Part shown: one piece after another, positions 6,747-15,537 of the stretch | Position numbering within the stretch: position 1 is the stretch's first letter | How the letters are laid out: every line of letters begins with the position of its first letter | Source: Nocardia gamkensis NBRC 108242 | GTDB taxonomy: Bacteria; Actinomycetota; Actinomycetes; Mycobacteriales; Mycobacteriaceae | NCBI RefSeq assembly: GCF_001612985.1 | Contig: NZ_BDBM01000007.1 | Coordinates: forward strand, 1 to 64,000 | Direction: 5' to 3' | DNA length: 64,000 bases | Position numbers and translations under genes: made by a program | Notes under the pieces: model-generated | The model's database searches: none | The model's input: only the letters and a program-made list of their open reading frames with translations | Told to the model about the DNA's origin: nothing

Positions 6747-8297
6747 ATGCCTCTGAATCCTCATGATTTTCCTGATCTAGCGCCGTGGATCTACGGGCGC
6801 AACTCGCAAGACAAGAACAAGGGTCTCTCCGTGCCGCAGCAGGTTCGGTGGGGTCGGGAGCAGTGCGAGCGGTTCGGATGGGCTGACCCGCGTGTCACGA
6901 CTGACACCGACATCGGGGCGACACGGCACACGGTCAAGCAGAGGCCCGGCTATAAGGAGTTGGTTGAGGGCCTGGCGCGGAGTGCGCCGGACGGTAAGCG
7001 CTGGGTGCTGGTGACGCGTTCGTCGTCGCGTGCGAATCGCCAACTGTTGGATTTCGCCATCCTGCGAGAGATGTGTGCCCGGTTGGGGGTCTACTGGTAC
7101 TCGGGCGGGCAGCTGTATGACATGAACAACCCGCACGATCGGCGGGTGCTCGCCCAAGAGGCGGTGGACAACGAGTTCCAACCGGAGCAGAACCGATTCG
7201 ATTCGATGCAACAGTTGCGGCAAAACTTCCTCGAGGGCAAACCGCACAGCCGAGAGGCGTACGGGTATCGGATCGTTTACCGGCGCGGTAGGGCGGTGGA
7301 ACGCGTTCATGATGAGGTTCACGCGCCGATCGTGCGCGAGATGGCGCGGCGGATTCTGGCTTCGGAGTCAACGCGGAGTGTGTGCCGTTGGCTGGCCAGT
7401 GAGGGCGTCCCGGTGCCGAGTGCGGGCATGGCGTTGCCGTGCCGGGTGTGCTCGGTGACTGAGGGGCGCAAGGTCCTGCAACCGGTAGACCGCCGCCACT
7501 GCCCATGTGAAAAGGACTGGATGACTCGCTGGGATGTCGCCACCGTCCGGCGTGTGTTGATGAACCCGACAATCGCCGGTTTGCGAGCCCACCGCAACAA
7601 GGACAACGGAGTGATGGAAACGGTGACGGCCACGTGGGAGCCGATCATCACCCTCGAACAGCATCGTGCGCTGGTCGCGCTGTTCGAGGACCCGAAGCGG
7701 ATCAGCCACCGAGGCAGTGCACCGCGCTGGTTGTTGTCGGGTATCCCGCGATGCGGCAAATGCGGCGGAGCGTTGCGGTCCAGGCAGCCGGTCCAGCCAC
7801 GGGAGAGGGTGTATGACTGCTCACGGTTCTGTGTCTCCCGGAACGCGCAATTGGTGGACGATCTTGTGGAAGAGACGGTGTTACGGAAGCTGGAAGACCC
7901 CGCCCTGTTGCTGGCGTTGCAGCGTACCGACGCCGAAGCCGACGCCGCTGCCGAGGAGGCCACACGCTTGCGTGAGGCGTATGAGAAATGGTTGGCCGAA
8001 GCGATCGACGCCGACCTGTCCCCGGCCGAGATCAAGCAGTACAAGGACCGCAAGCTGCCCGCAATCAAGGCCGCCGAGGCGCGCGCGCAAGCTGCGATGC
8101 CGATGCCACACGTGGTGTCGGCAGCAGGGCCGGATGCCCGCGCGAAGTGGGATGACCCCGAGCAGACACCGTTGCAGGCCAAACGCGACATCATTCGATC
8201 GTTGCTGGCGATCACCATCCACCCCGCCGGTAAGCGTCGCGGATTCGGCGGACGGCCCGGTGTGGAAACGATCGACATTCAACCGCTGGTCGCCTGA
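6747..8297 (+). CDS. Large serine recombinase (AICE integrase)
   Basis: 516 aa, ATG 6747. The N-terminal catalytic domain begins WIYGRNSQDKNKGLSVPQQ; Ser20 in the R-N-S context is the expected nucleophile, and VTRSSSRANRQ carries further active-site arginines. A recombinase domain follows (GKPHSREAYGYRIV onwards), then a zinc ribbon (CGKCGGALR with later DCSRFC) and a coiled-coil region near residues 390-450. This is the build of phiC31-type integrases, which join attP and attB without tRNA targets. It is the leftmost gene of the element and faces the other way from rep and the translocase gene. An extra cysteine-rich loop (CRVCSV, HCPCEKD) interrupts the recombinase domain. Confidence 0.93.
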   Translation: MPLNPHDFPDLAPWIYGRNSQDKNKGLSVPQQVRWGREQCERFGWADPRVTTDTDIGATRHTVKQRPGYKELVEGLARSAPDGKRWVLVTRSSSRANRQLLDFAILREMCARLGVYWYSGGQLYDMNNPHDRRVLAQEAVDNEFQPEQNRFDSMQQLRQNFLEGKPHSREAYGYRIVYRRGRAVERVHDEVHAPIVREMARRILASESTRSVCRWLASEGVPVPSAGMALPCRVCSVTEGRKVLQPVDRRHCPCEKDWMTRWDVATVRRVLMNPTIAGLRAHRNKDNGVMETVTATWEPIITLEQHRALVALFEDPKRISHRGSAPRWLLSGIPRCGKCGGALRSRQPVQPRERVYDCSRFCVSRNAQLVDDLVEETVLRKLEDPALLLALQRTDAEADAAAEEATRLREAYEKWLAEAIDADLSPAEIKQYKDRKLPAIKAAEARAQAAMPMPHVVSAAGPDARAKWDDPEQTPLQAKRDIIRSLLAITIHPAGKRRGFGGRPGVETIDIQPLVA

Positions 8298-8467
8298 TCA
8301 GCGCCGTCCCGGTGGTGGGACGATGCATAGCCGCCGTTCCACCACCGCCGCAATACCCCTAGCTGGTGTTGCGTCAGCGGCCCCGCCAGCCGTTGTTGCA
8401 CCTCATCGAGATACGCAAGTTCTTCAGAGGTCCATTCCCGCCGCTGCTTCTGCTGCGATTCGGCCAT
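8279..8467 (-). CDS. Small AICE protein downstream of rep
   Basis: 62 aa, ATG 8467, four bases after the rep stop, so it is the last gene of the rep operon. The protein is helical and charged, with ELAYLDEVQQRLAGPLTQHQLGVLRRWW in the middle. It overlaps the convergent integrase by 19 bp. Small proteins in this position of AICEs can be excisionase-like or copy-control factors, but no helix-turn-helix is clear. Function unknown. Confidence 0.6.
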   Translation of the reverse strand: MAESQQKQRREWTSEELAYLDEVQQRLAGPLTQHQLGVLRRWWNGGYASSHHRDGADQATSG

Positions 8468-8471
8468 GACA

Positions 8472-10208
8472 TCACCCGTCGGCCTCGATTGCCGAAACAT
8501 CGACCGCGCCCGGTTGCGGGGAGTAACCCATCTGTTCTGTGGTGGGTTCTGGTGGATGCTGCGAGGCGAGTAGCGCTTTCTCGTACTCCGCGCGCCAACC
8601 GAGACGTTCTGCGACGGCGTGCATGAGCAGATACGCGCGCGAGGGTATTCGGGTGCCGGGGGCGATGGTGTTCCACGTGTAGCGGTGTGGGTCGCGGGCA
8701 GGCCGGACGATACCCACCTGTGCGAGCAGTTGCCGAACAAATTCGATGCGGTCGGCTTTGTGGTCATCCAGTGTCTTGCCCGTCCACAGCTGCGAGCACA
8801 GGACCCGCCGCCCCGGCAGCCCGAGCGTGGTCCGCCGATGCGCCCGCCCCCGGCACTGGCCCGGTTGCATCCGTGACTTCGCGGCCTTGGGCACGATCCC
8901 GTACATAAGCCACACCGCACACCGAGGCGAACACGGAGTACGGCACAACGCCTCATGCAACCGGTCGTAGTGCGTCTGCTGACGCGCCGTCCGCGCTTCC
9001 AGGACCTCATCCACCGACTTGGTGAGGTACTTGCACAGATATCCGATATGCCGCTTGGCTTCCTCGGTGCCCCCGAGAACGCCCCGGATGTCCATCTGGG
9101 AGCCGAACACGGCCATGTGCGCCGGATCGTCCTCCGGGCCGATGACAGCGATTGCGTCGTCCCAGGACTGCAACGGCTGCCGGGTGTCCGGGTCGACGAA
9201 CGTGCGCTGTGCGCGGTCCCACAACGGCACCCGATCCGGCCGATAGATCATCTCCGTGCGCCGAGGCCACCAGGTTTGCCGATACGTCCCAGCGGTGACC
9301 TGCCGCAAGATGCGGCGGGGAATACTGCCGCGGATCGCGATGTGGATGTGGGGGGCTCCGCGCCGTTGCGGTTCGACCGTGGCGAAGTACTGCACGTTCC
9401 AGCCGACCGCGCGGCGTAGGTTCTGTATCCACCGGTCGAACAACGCCGCGAAGCAGATGGCGTCCCACGCTGCCCGTGCGTAGTCGTAGCTGTCGGGATC
9501 GATCGGTGTGCCGTCGTCGCGGTGCACCGGCCCGTAGCTGTCCAGGGTGAGCGTGACGAACGTGGAGGGTTTGTACCGTCCGGCGTATTCCCGCCCGATG
9601 GTGCGGGAATGGATCGGCAGCCGAGGCAACTCCGGCATCCCCTCGGGCCGCCTGGTCGAACGACCCACCGGCCCCGACTCGTCAGGATCGTCCGCGCCAT
9701 CCTCGCCGGCCTCTTCCGGTGCCAGCGCGGCCGGCGGTTCCGGCGAGGGTGGTTTGCCCCGCGCACCGAGCGCTTTGAGTTGCTTGTCCGCCCAGTCGAT
9801 TTCGGCGCGTATCTCTGCCGCGTCACTGTCGCGGCCCTCAGCGACAGCGTCTTGGTAGGCGGCGGTCTGATCGGCCCGGTACAGGATCAGCCCGAGCTGA
9901 TCGAAGGTGGGGCGCGGTTTCGGCCTTTCTGGCTCGCTCTCCAGATGCCAGCCCTCCCGCAGCTGCGTTTGCCGCAACGCTTTGGCCTTGGCCGCACACG
10001 CCGGGCAGATCGCGGCCATCGTGTTGCCGCAGGGCACGGCCACGAATTCCACCCGTCCGGTCTCGGTGTCGGTTTGTTCGAGCACCATGGGCCGGATGCA
10101 CACGCCGTGGGTGCGGGCGGCTTGCATGGCTATGTCATCGAACGACGCGGCCCGTGTTTGTTCGTCCTGGTCGGTGTGTGGCCGGTCATCGAAGTTGTCG
10201 GCTGTCAT
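8472..10208 (-). CDS. AICE replication initiator (HUH/RepSA-like)
   Basis: 578 aa from ATG 10208, which has AGGGG seven bases upstream. An N-terminal cysteine cluster (CGNTMAAICPAC, about residue 60) may bind zinc. The HUH motif lies at about residues 287-289 (GAPHIHIAIRG) after TFVTLTLDSYG, and a tyrosine pair is in HIGYLCKYLTKS further on. This order (motif 1 strand, HUH, YxxxY) fits rolling-circle initiators of the RepSA type used by Streptomyces and other actinobacterial AICEs. The enzyme would nick the element's origin; a perfect hairpin at 10235-10275 just upstream is a candidate. An acidic, probably disordered linker lies near residues 155-190. Confidence 0.88.
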   Translation of the reverse strand: MTADNFDDRPHTDQDEQTRAASFDDIAMQAARTHGVCIRPMVLEQTDTETGRVEFVAVPCGNTMAAICPACAAKAKALRQTQLREGWHLESEPERPKPRPTFDQLGLILYRADQTAAYQDAVAEGRDSDAAEIRAEIDWADKQLKALGARGKPPSPEPPAALAPEEAGEDGADDPDESGPVGRSTRRPEGMPELPRLPIHSRTIGREYAGRYKPSTFVTLTLDSYGPVHRDDGTPIDPDSYDYARAAWDAICFAALFDRWIQNLRRAVGWNVQYFATVEPQRRGAPHIHIAIRGSIPRRILRQVTAGTYRQTWWPRRTEMIYRPDRVPLWDRAQRTFVDPDTRQPLQSWDDAIAVIGPEDDPAHMAVFGSQMDIRGVLGGTEEAKRHIGYLCKYLTKSVDEVLEARTARQQTHYDRLHEALCRTPCSPRCAVWLMYGIVPKAAKSRMQPGQCRGRAHRRTTLGLPGRRVLCSQLWTGKTLDDHKADRIEFVRQLLAQVGIVRPARDPHRYTWNTIAPGTRIPSRAYLLMHAVAERLGWRAEYEKALLASQHPPEPTTEQMGYSPQPGAVDVSAIEADG

Positions 10209-10234
10209 GAGATCCCCTGTTCCGTGGTCGAGGG

Positions 10235-10275
10235 CGCGACGCCGAACCGACTCGCACAGCCGGTTCGGCGTCGCG
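10235..10275. repeat. Perfect 15-bp inverted repeat upstream of rep
   Basis: CGCGACGCCGAACCG and its exact complement flank an 11-base loop ACTCGCACAGC. It lies 27 bp before the rep start. A hairpin with a single-stranded loop next to the gene for an HUH initiator is a classic double-strand-origin layout; it could instead be an attenuator or operator for rep. Confidence 0.6.
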
Positions 10276-10347
10276 TGATGTGAACGAGAGTTCAACTGCC
10301 GGAACAGATTTGAAAGTGTGGTGACGCCGCCGGTACGGCTGCCACGA

Positions 10348-10397
10348 GCGCTACCCGCGCTGAATAGAGAAAGAAAGAGTTGCGCTGCCCGCGCTGA
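10348..10397. repeat. Direct repeats between the translocase gene and rep
   Basis: GCGCTACCCGCGCTGA (10348-10363) recurs with one change as GCGCTGCCCGCGCTGA (10382-10397), 34 bp apart. With the hairpin at 10235-10275 it makes up most of the 330-bp gap before rep. Possible iterons or regulator sites. Confidence 0.5.
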
Positions 10398-10541
10398 GTG
10401 AGTGTGCCGCTCGCAAAGGGGGTGGTGTTCACGTGTCGCCCGGCGCGGCTTATTCCAGGCTACCTATGGTGTTGAAATATGTGGTTCCCCTGGTCATCGG
10501 GGTATTGATTGCTTCGATCGTTTACAGCAGGTGTCAGCCGC

Positions 10542-11987
10542 TCAGGCAGGGTCGGGGCCGTCCTCGAGGCGGGGTGTGCCGTCCGGGTGGCGGGGTAGCG
10601 GCGGGTAGGTCCGCATAATCCACTCGATATCGTCGTCGGTCACCCAGTAGGCGCGAACCCTGGTGATCTCCACCGATTCCTCGTGCTCGACATAGGCCAC
10701 CCCCGGTGTGGTTTCGGGGATCTCGTCACACAGAGCGCCCCGGTCCCGTCCGCTCGGCCCGAACAGCATGTTCGGTTGGGTCGGCTCACTCATGCGCAGA
10801 CCAACGCGGTAGGGGTAAAGCTGGCGCAGCTCCAAGACGTCCTTGGACGGGTCCTGAAGGGCTCCGACCATGGGCACCGCCACCGCACGCGATTGGGTGA
10901 GCACGATGCCCATCAACCGCGTGATCTCGTCTTTCACCTTGCGGTCGCTGTAGTACGCGGTCAGGCTCGCCGCCTCGTCGATGATCACCACGACCAAGGG
11001 TTCGGCCACGGTCGGGGTGATCTTGCGTTCGGCCTTGGGCATGTAGAGCACGCCCCGTTGCTGCACCAACGCCGCAGCGTCCCGCAACAGCTCGAGCGAC
11101 ATCGGTCCGTTGTCAAACGCAAAGCGCGCGAACCAGTTTCGTGCCGCGCCGTACTCCATGCCGCCCTTGGGGTCGATCATCCACAGCACCACGCGCCCGT
11201 CCCGGATCGCTGGACCGAGTGCGGCGATCAGTGACCACACCACCGACCCCTTGCCCGAGCCCATCTTCCCGGCTACAAGCAGCTGGTTGCCGAGCAGGCG
11301 AATCCGCCACGGTTCCCCGAGTTCGGTCATGCCGATCGTGAGTGCTTCCAGGTCCACGGTTTTCGGCACCACCCGAGGCAAGGGGATGGGATCGATCAGC
11401 CGATCGGTGTGGATGACCTGGAGGCGCACGAACCCGGATTTCGCGTTGCGGACCCGGACTCCGACCGCGCCGAAAGCGTGCCGCAGTGCATCGGACTGTT
11501 TCGCCCACGTCTGCACGGTCTGGCTACCCACCAGCTTGATAAGCAGTTCATCGGCCGTATCACCGATGGTGACCTTCACCAGTCCAGGGGTTTGCACCCC
11601 GTGGTCGAGGATCTTGGTCAGTCCGTGTATCGCTGTGAGGGTCTTCCAGCGCCGCTTGTAGCGCTTCCACGACAGATACCGTGACCGCATCCGACCCCAC
11701 ACCCAGCGATGCCACGAGGACGGCCACCACGCCCACCACGTCACCCACGAGGCGACCGAGACCGCCGCCACGATGACGCCGAACGGCCAGCCCAGCCACC
11801 ACCAGGCCGCGCCAGCCGCCGCGATCGGTAGCGAGATCATCGGGAACAGCAGTGCCCACCACAGCAAATACACCGCCGACACCACCAGCGCCTCGAGCAC
11901 CGCCATCAACGCTTGCCCGAGATCATCCATGATCGTCGGCGGACCGGCCGGGGGCTTCTCATACTCAGCAGAACGAACCACGTGCAT
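10542..11987 (-). CDS. FtsK/TraB-like DNA translocase of AICE A
   Basis: 481 aa, start at ATG 11987; GGAGG is only three bases away, so the in-frame GTG at 11981 may be used. Two long hydrophobic segments lie at about residues 30-85, followed by a basic stretch. The ATPase domain has Walker A GKMGSGKG at about 240-247 and Walker B VVVIIDEAASL near 310. TraB-type proteins form hexameric pumps that move double-stranded AICE or plasmid DNA between mycelial cells without a relaxase. It is encoded upstream of rep on the same strand. Only one translocase is seen, which fits the AICE type rather than a T4SS. Confidence 0.88.
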   Translation of the reverse strand: MHVVRSAEYEKPPAGPPTIMDDLGQALMAVLEALVVSAVYLLWWALLFPMISLPIAAAGAAWWWLGWPFGVIVAAVSVASWVTWWAWWPSSWHRWVWGRMRSRYLSWKRYKRRWKTLTAIHGLTKILDHGVQTPGLVKVTIGDTADELLIKLVGSQTVQTWAKQSDALRHAFGAVGVRVRNAKSGFVRLQVIHTDRLIDPIPLPRVVPKTVDLEALTIGMTELGEPWRIRLLGNQLLVAGKMGSGKGSVVWSLIAALGPAIRDGRVVLWMIDPKGGMEYGAARNWFARFAFDNGPMSLELLRDAAALVQQRGVLYMPKAERKITPTVAEPLVVVIIDEAASLTAYYSDRKVKDEITRLMGIVLTQSRAVAVPMVGALQDPSKDVLELRQLYPYRVGLRMSEPTQPNMLFGPSGRDRGALCDEIPETTPGVAYVEHEESVEITRVRAYWVTDDDIEWIMRTYPPLPRHPDGTPRLEDGPDPA

Positions 11988-12067
11988 CAACCTCCATCAA
12001 TTGCGTTCCATCGAATGTGCTTGCAGCACAAATACTTTGAGAGCGGTGCATCGCTACTCCTGGTTGG

Positions 12068-12102
12068 GGCGGGTCGGCCCATCGGAGTAGGGCCGACCCG
12101 CC
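12068..12102. terminator. 13-bp perfect hairpin
   Basis: GGCGGGTCGGCCC and its complement enclose a nine-base loop. It lies directly after the gene at 12113-12571 and before the translocase gene, so it probably ends or attenuates transcription between them. No T-run follows. Confidence 0.65.
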
Positions 12103-12112
12103 GATTCAGATA

Positions 12113-12571
12113 TCAGGCTGCGGTCTTGCCCGCGCCCGAACTCCCTGCCGACCGGTTACCGGACCCCGGTGGGGTCGCGTATCCCGTCGCGCGGACGGTG
12201 TAGGTCAGGTACTTGAATTCGCCCTGCCCGCCGACGCGCGGCTGAACGGTGACCTCCTTCAACGCGATCGGGCGGATGCCCGGCGCGATCTCCGGAGTCG
12301 TCGGTTCCGGTTCGGTGTCCGACAACAGCAGAACCTCATAGCTGGCCCGGCGAGCGTTGCGCTCACCCGGATCACTGACGGTGGCCTTCCACACCAGCGC
12401 ACCGGTCAACTCGTCCCGCTTCTGCGGTCCCGGTCTGTCCGGGTTCCCGGTGTACTCGAGATCAGGGCGCACCGGCCCCATCTGGTACAGCCCTTCACGG
12501 AAGAAGTCCGCGAAATCCACAGCGAATCGAAAGGTTTTGCGAATGTCGGGAGTTTTGCTGTCGTTGGCCAC
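12113..12571 (-). CDS. Hypothetical AICE protein upstream of the translocase gene
   Basis: 152 aa from GTG 12571, with AAAGG eight bases upstream. The protein has mixed beta/alpha composition, with the segment RKTFRFAVDFADFFREGLYQMGP at the start and FKYLTYTVRATGYA near the end, and a serine/glycine-rich tail. I see no known motif, membrane segment or signal peptide. It is the first gene of the leftward transfer/replication group and lies about 125 bp before the translocase gene, with a hairpin between them. A role in transfer or replication control is a guess from position only. Confidence 0.65.
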   Translation of the reverse strand: MANDSKTPDIRKTFRFAVDFADFFREGLYQMGPVRPDLEYTGNPDRPGPQKRDELTGALVWKATVSDPGERNARRASYEVLLLSDTEPEPTTPEIAPGIRPIALKEVTVQPRVGGQGEFKYLTYTVRATGYATPPGSGNRSAGSSGAGKTAA

Positions 12572-12915
12572 GACGGCCGCCTTTCAGGTTGTGATGAATC
12601 TGTTTCAAGAAGCGACCCCGCCCACACCGGACGGCGGTCCACACGCGGCACCACGCACCGCACGCAAGGGCACTACCAGCCCAAACCGGCGGATCACGCC
12701 CCCCGCACACACCCCGGCGACACCGGGTTGTCAAGGGGGCCAGAGCAGCCAGACGACCCCCACCGCTGCGGGTTTTACGCTGGGAGCGGTAACGCACGCA
12801 GCGTGAATCGACTACTCTGGACACAGCAGAGACCCCGTTTCTGCACACGAATGAAAAGAGGGACTCCGAAAGGCTGTGGTGCTACCCGTATGCCTCTTGG
12901 AGTGTTTTTCGTTCA

Positions 12916-12947
12916 GGTTGTCCCCCCGTTGCAGCGGGGGGACAACC
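12916..12947. repeat. 13-bp perfect inverted repeat, origin/transfer-site candidate
   Basis: GGTTGTCCCCCCG and CGGGGGGACAACC are exact complements with the six-base loop TTGCAG. It stands alone in about 1 kb of non-coding DNA. It is not followed by a T-run and is more than 300 bp from the nearest gene end, so an ordinary terminator is unlikely. Confidence 0.55.
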
Positions 12948-13566
12948 GCGAAAGCAGGTCAGCTCTCAGCTGAAAGTTCCTACCTTGACAACACCTCCGT
13001 TCGTCCTCTTATCCATGCTCGCACGGAACGCCGACACCGCGTGCTCGTCACGGTCCCAGCGTCTTTGGGGAATCCACCACAGATTCCCCACTTCCAGTGT
13101 GTGGCCTGCCCGACCGGTTTCCTGTCGGTTCTCCGTGACTTGGACCACATTCGCTGCGGTGATCCGTGGGCAATCCCCCGATCGCACCCCATGACACGTA
13201 TGCGGCGGCGACAGCGACAGCACCGGTACGCCGCCACAGACCCGGCGAGCCCACATCACCGCTGTCGCGATCAAGGGCGGGGAAACCCGACACAGTGCCG
13301 CTTCCTTCCTGTCCGTGTCCCCCTAGCCGATGCTTCTACCTTCAATAATCCCGGCAAACGGACCAAGGTCAAGAAAAAAGCTTGATTTGCCACTCTGGCA
13401 GTCAAATTGCCTTGGAGAGCAAACAAAATGTACCCACGGTGGGTGTGTTAATGACAGCGTGTCGCCTTGACATACAGGACAATTCCCGACTCATACGCAT
13501 ATACGCCACCGTCGGCGGAGCCAGCAATCCGAGGCTCGCATTCCGAAACATGCTCCACGAACGACA

Positions 13567-13593
13567 ACAGACCCCGAAGTCGCCGGGGCCTGT
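13567..13593. terminator. Hairpin after the XRE gene
   Basis: ACAGACCCCG and CGGGGCCTGT pair with one mismatch around a seven-base loop. It begins 24 bp beyond the stop of the leftward XRE gene and is a plausible terminator for it. Confidence 0.5.
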
Positions 13594-13616
13594 TCGCCAG
13601 TAGCGGTGTGAGCTGC

Positions 13617-14810
13617 TCAGTATGGGACCTGCACGAAGTCTGCTAGTTCACGGACTTCTGCTGTGAGCGTCCGCCGCTTCTCGATCATGCCTGCGAGGAT
13701 GTCACGCGCAAATCTCTGTTTCACCAACCATTCCGGCAGCTCTCGCCGGATCTGTTGAAGTACGGCCAGCGCTTCGGGGTACTGCCGCATCGCTGCGTGT
13801 GCTGCTGCGACGTCGAGGCGGTGACGCTGCCACGGCCATGGAAGAGGGTATTTCGTTCCCTCCAGTTGTGCCCCGATCGTCAAAGTAACTTGCGGCTTGT
13901 CGATCACCATGGCGTTCTCCGCAGCCAGCATCTGTACCGTGACCGGGCCGAATGCGTGCAGCAGGCCGTCTCTCGAATCGTGTTCACCGTGGCGAATCGC
14001 CATCCCCGCTACACGGGCGAAAGCCAGCGCGTCATCGGCCTCGCCAGGTCTGTTGTCCCGTATCGCCGCTGTGGAGACCCGTTGCAGCATCAGTCCCCAA
14101 CCGGCGAGATCTTCCCGCGATGCCTTGGAGATTCGGCGCGGTTCGAGATCGTCTGCCCACTTGGTTGCAACCTCGCGCGCCTTGGCCAGATCACCCTTCC
14201 GGATCCATCGCCAGCAATCCGCATCCGCCAACGGCGCAGCTGCGCGCAGATCCGGCGCGTCATCCAGCGCCAATGCGATTGCGTGGTCTGCTGCGTCGAA
14301 CTGCCAAGTCAGACACATTTGCCATGCCACCATCTGGCGAATCCGAGATCGCAGTCTCCGCGCATCGGTCGTGCCCGAGTCCGCTGCGGAGACCAGATAA
14401 TCCGCATCGCGCAACATCGGCACCAAGTGTGGGGCAAGCTCAGCGAAGTGACCACCGCGGAACAACGGCTTGACTTCCGCGAATGTTGCGCTGACACCGG
14501 CGACGGTCGGCGGCTCGCTGTACTCATCGACCGGATAGATACCTGCCAGCGCCTGACGGACATCGGCCCACAACTCGACATCAGTCACGGCTGGATCGGC
14601 GGCATCCGGCTTCACAATCAGGGCAGAGGTTTCGACCCGGAGTGCACTCGCCAGCCGACGCGCCGTTTCGGTTCTCGTCGACTCCTGCGCGCCCTGCTCG
14701 AGCAGCCTGATCAGCTGAACCGATACGCCGGATCGTTCTGCAAGTTCGGTCTGAGTGAGCCCACGCCGTTTGCGAATACTGCGCAGGCGGTCCCCTAGTT
14801 GTGCGCCCAT
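13617..14810 (-). CDS. XRE-family regulator of AICE A with helical-repeat domain
   Basis: 397 aa, ATG 14810. The N-terminal helix-turn-helix is clear (GLTQTELAERSGVSVQLIRLLEQG, residues about 18-42). The rest is a long alpha-helical region that resembles the TPR-like sensor part of actinobacterial regulators. It is divergent from the small-gene operon beginning at 15049, with about 240 bp between the starts containing a long inverted repeat. It is therefore the likely repressor or activator of that operon and of element behaviour. Confidence 0.85.
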   Translation of the reverse strand: MGAQLGDRLRSIRKRRGLTQTELAERSGVSVQLIRLLEQGAQESTRTETARRLASALRVETSALIVKPDAADPAVTDVELWADVRQALAGIYPVDEYSEPPTVAGVSATFAEVKPLFRGGHFAELAPHLVPMLRDADYLVSAADSGTTDARRLRSRIRQMVAWQMCLTWQFDAADHAIALALDDAPDLRAAAPLADADCWRWIRKGDLAKAREVATKWADDLEPRRISKASREDLAGWGLMLQRVSTAAIRDNRPGEADDALAFARVAGMAIRHGEHDSRDGLLHAFGPVTVQMLAAENAMVIDKPQVTLTIGAQLEGTKYPLPWPWQRHRLDVAAAHAAMRQYPEALAVLQQIRRELPEWLVKQRFARDILAGMIEKRRTLTAEVRELADFVQVPY

Positions 14811-14928
14811 ACGCCAACGGTACGCGGGCGCAACCTACTTCGAGACGGCTCGGAATTAGTAGTTTGTAACACCGCTGCTCAGTACTGCCATTGTGACCCT
14901 TGTTCCAAGCGCAGAGCCTGGATTAAGC

Positions 14929-15015
14929 CCCGACGCCGGGTGTCGCCGGTCCCTCATCCCGGCACCGCCGATTGCCCGACGACGTGCAGCCCGGCGGTTC
15001 GGCCCCGGCGTCGGG
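14929..15015. promoter_or_regulatory. Widely spaced 12-bp inverted repeat in divergent promoter
   Basis: CCCGACGCCGGG at 14929-14940 and its exact complement CCCGGCGTCGGG at 15004-15015 are 63 bp apart. They flank the centre of the divergent region between the XRE gene and the operon at 15049, and the right arm ends 33 bp before the operon start. Paired operator sites with DNA looping, or a large mRNA stem, are possible. Confidence 0.5.
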
Positions 15016-15048
15016 TGCACACCATCGTTCGAGTCAGGGGAGACGTTT

Positions 15049-15537
15049 ATGGATTCGCCGAAAAGGATTGGGGACACACCGTTGTCGGTGTGCCATTTCT
15101 ACCGACGAGTGTGTGATCTGCCCGCCGAGGTCCACCCGCCGCATCTGGGGCGTATCACGCTGCGTGCGGGCCGGGTGTGTGGGTTGATGATGCCCGCCTT
15201 CATCGGCGCGGAGGTCAAAGCGTGGATGCACCGCCATGACCACCGTGTGGGACCGGTCTTGACTCACCCGCGCTATCAGCGTTGGACGTTTCTGACCCAC
15301 CCCGACCTGCCAACCGACGTCCGGTTGTATGCGGAGTTGTCGCGGCTGAACGTTTCCATCCTCCGTGCCGGAGGCAGCATCAGCTTGCCCGGACCTGGCC
15401 AGCGCCCCGGCCTGTTCCGGGCGTGGGTACATCCGCCCCGCGACGCCTACCGCCCACCGGGGCGGCTCGTGGTCGAGGCCATCCGGGGATGCGCCGCCCA
15501 GCACGCGCGGCAACGCCGGGCGGTGGCGTATGCCTGA
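15049..15537 (+). CDS. Hypothetical AICE protein, first of the small-gene operon
   Basis: 162 aa, ATG 15049 with AGGGGAG eight bases upstream. The protein is basic, with several histidines and prolines and the conserved-looking segment TPLSVCHFYRRVCDLPAEVH at the start. No known fold is recognised. Its last 8 bp overlap the start of the next gene (ATGCCTGA), so translation is coupled. The order of this gene, the cysteine-rich gene and the TGRLYAAP gene seems to be a fixed AICE cassette. Confidence 0.65.
   Translation: MDSPKRIGDTPLSVCHFYRRVCDLPAEVHPPHLGRITLRAGRVCGLMMPAFIGAEVKAWMHRHDHRVGPVLTHPRYQRWTFLTHPDLPTDVRLYAELSRLNVSILRAGGSISLPGPGQRPGLFRAWVHPPRDAYRPPGRLVVEAIRGCAAQHARQRRAVAYA

Larger units (their letters stand above)
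12572..13616. other. Non-coding stretch of AICE A with a strong hairpin
   Basis: About 1.05 kb with no convincing gene on either strand; the open frames here are arginine/proline-rich and lack ribosome binding sites. The left part must carry the promoter for the leftward genes. The notable structure is a perfect hairpin at 12916-12947. A weaker one at 13567-13593 follows the XRE gene. The length and structure suggest a cis-acting region such as an origin or transfer site. Confidence 0.5.

Noticed and set aside
6514..6756. Plus-strand frame before the integrase
   Set aside because: The start would be TTG without a ribosome binding site, and the middle is translated from a GGGGCC repeat; probably non-coding junction DNA.
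8279..9010. Longer version of the small protein after rep
   Set aside because: The upstream part is a shifted frame of rep; the ATG at 8467 right after the rep stop gives a normal small protein.
10433..10618. Short plus-strand frame with one hydrophobic helix near the translocase 3' end
   Set aside because: It overlaps the translocase gene antisense, has no ribosome binding site and a glycine/arginine shadow-like tail.
12916..12947. CRISPR repeat
   Set aside because: The palindrome occurs once; no array of repeats and spacers is present anywhere in the window.
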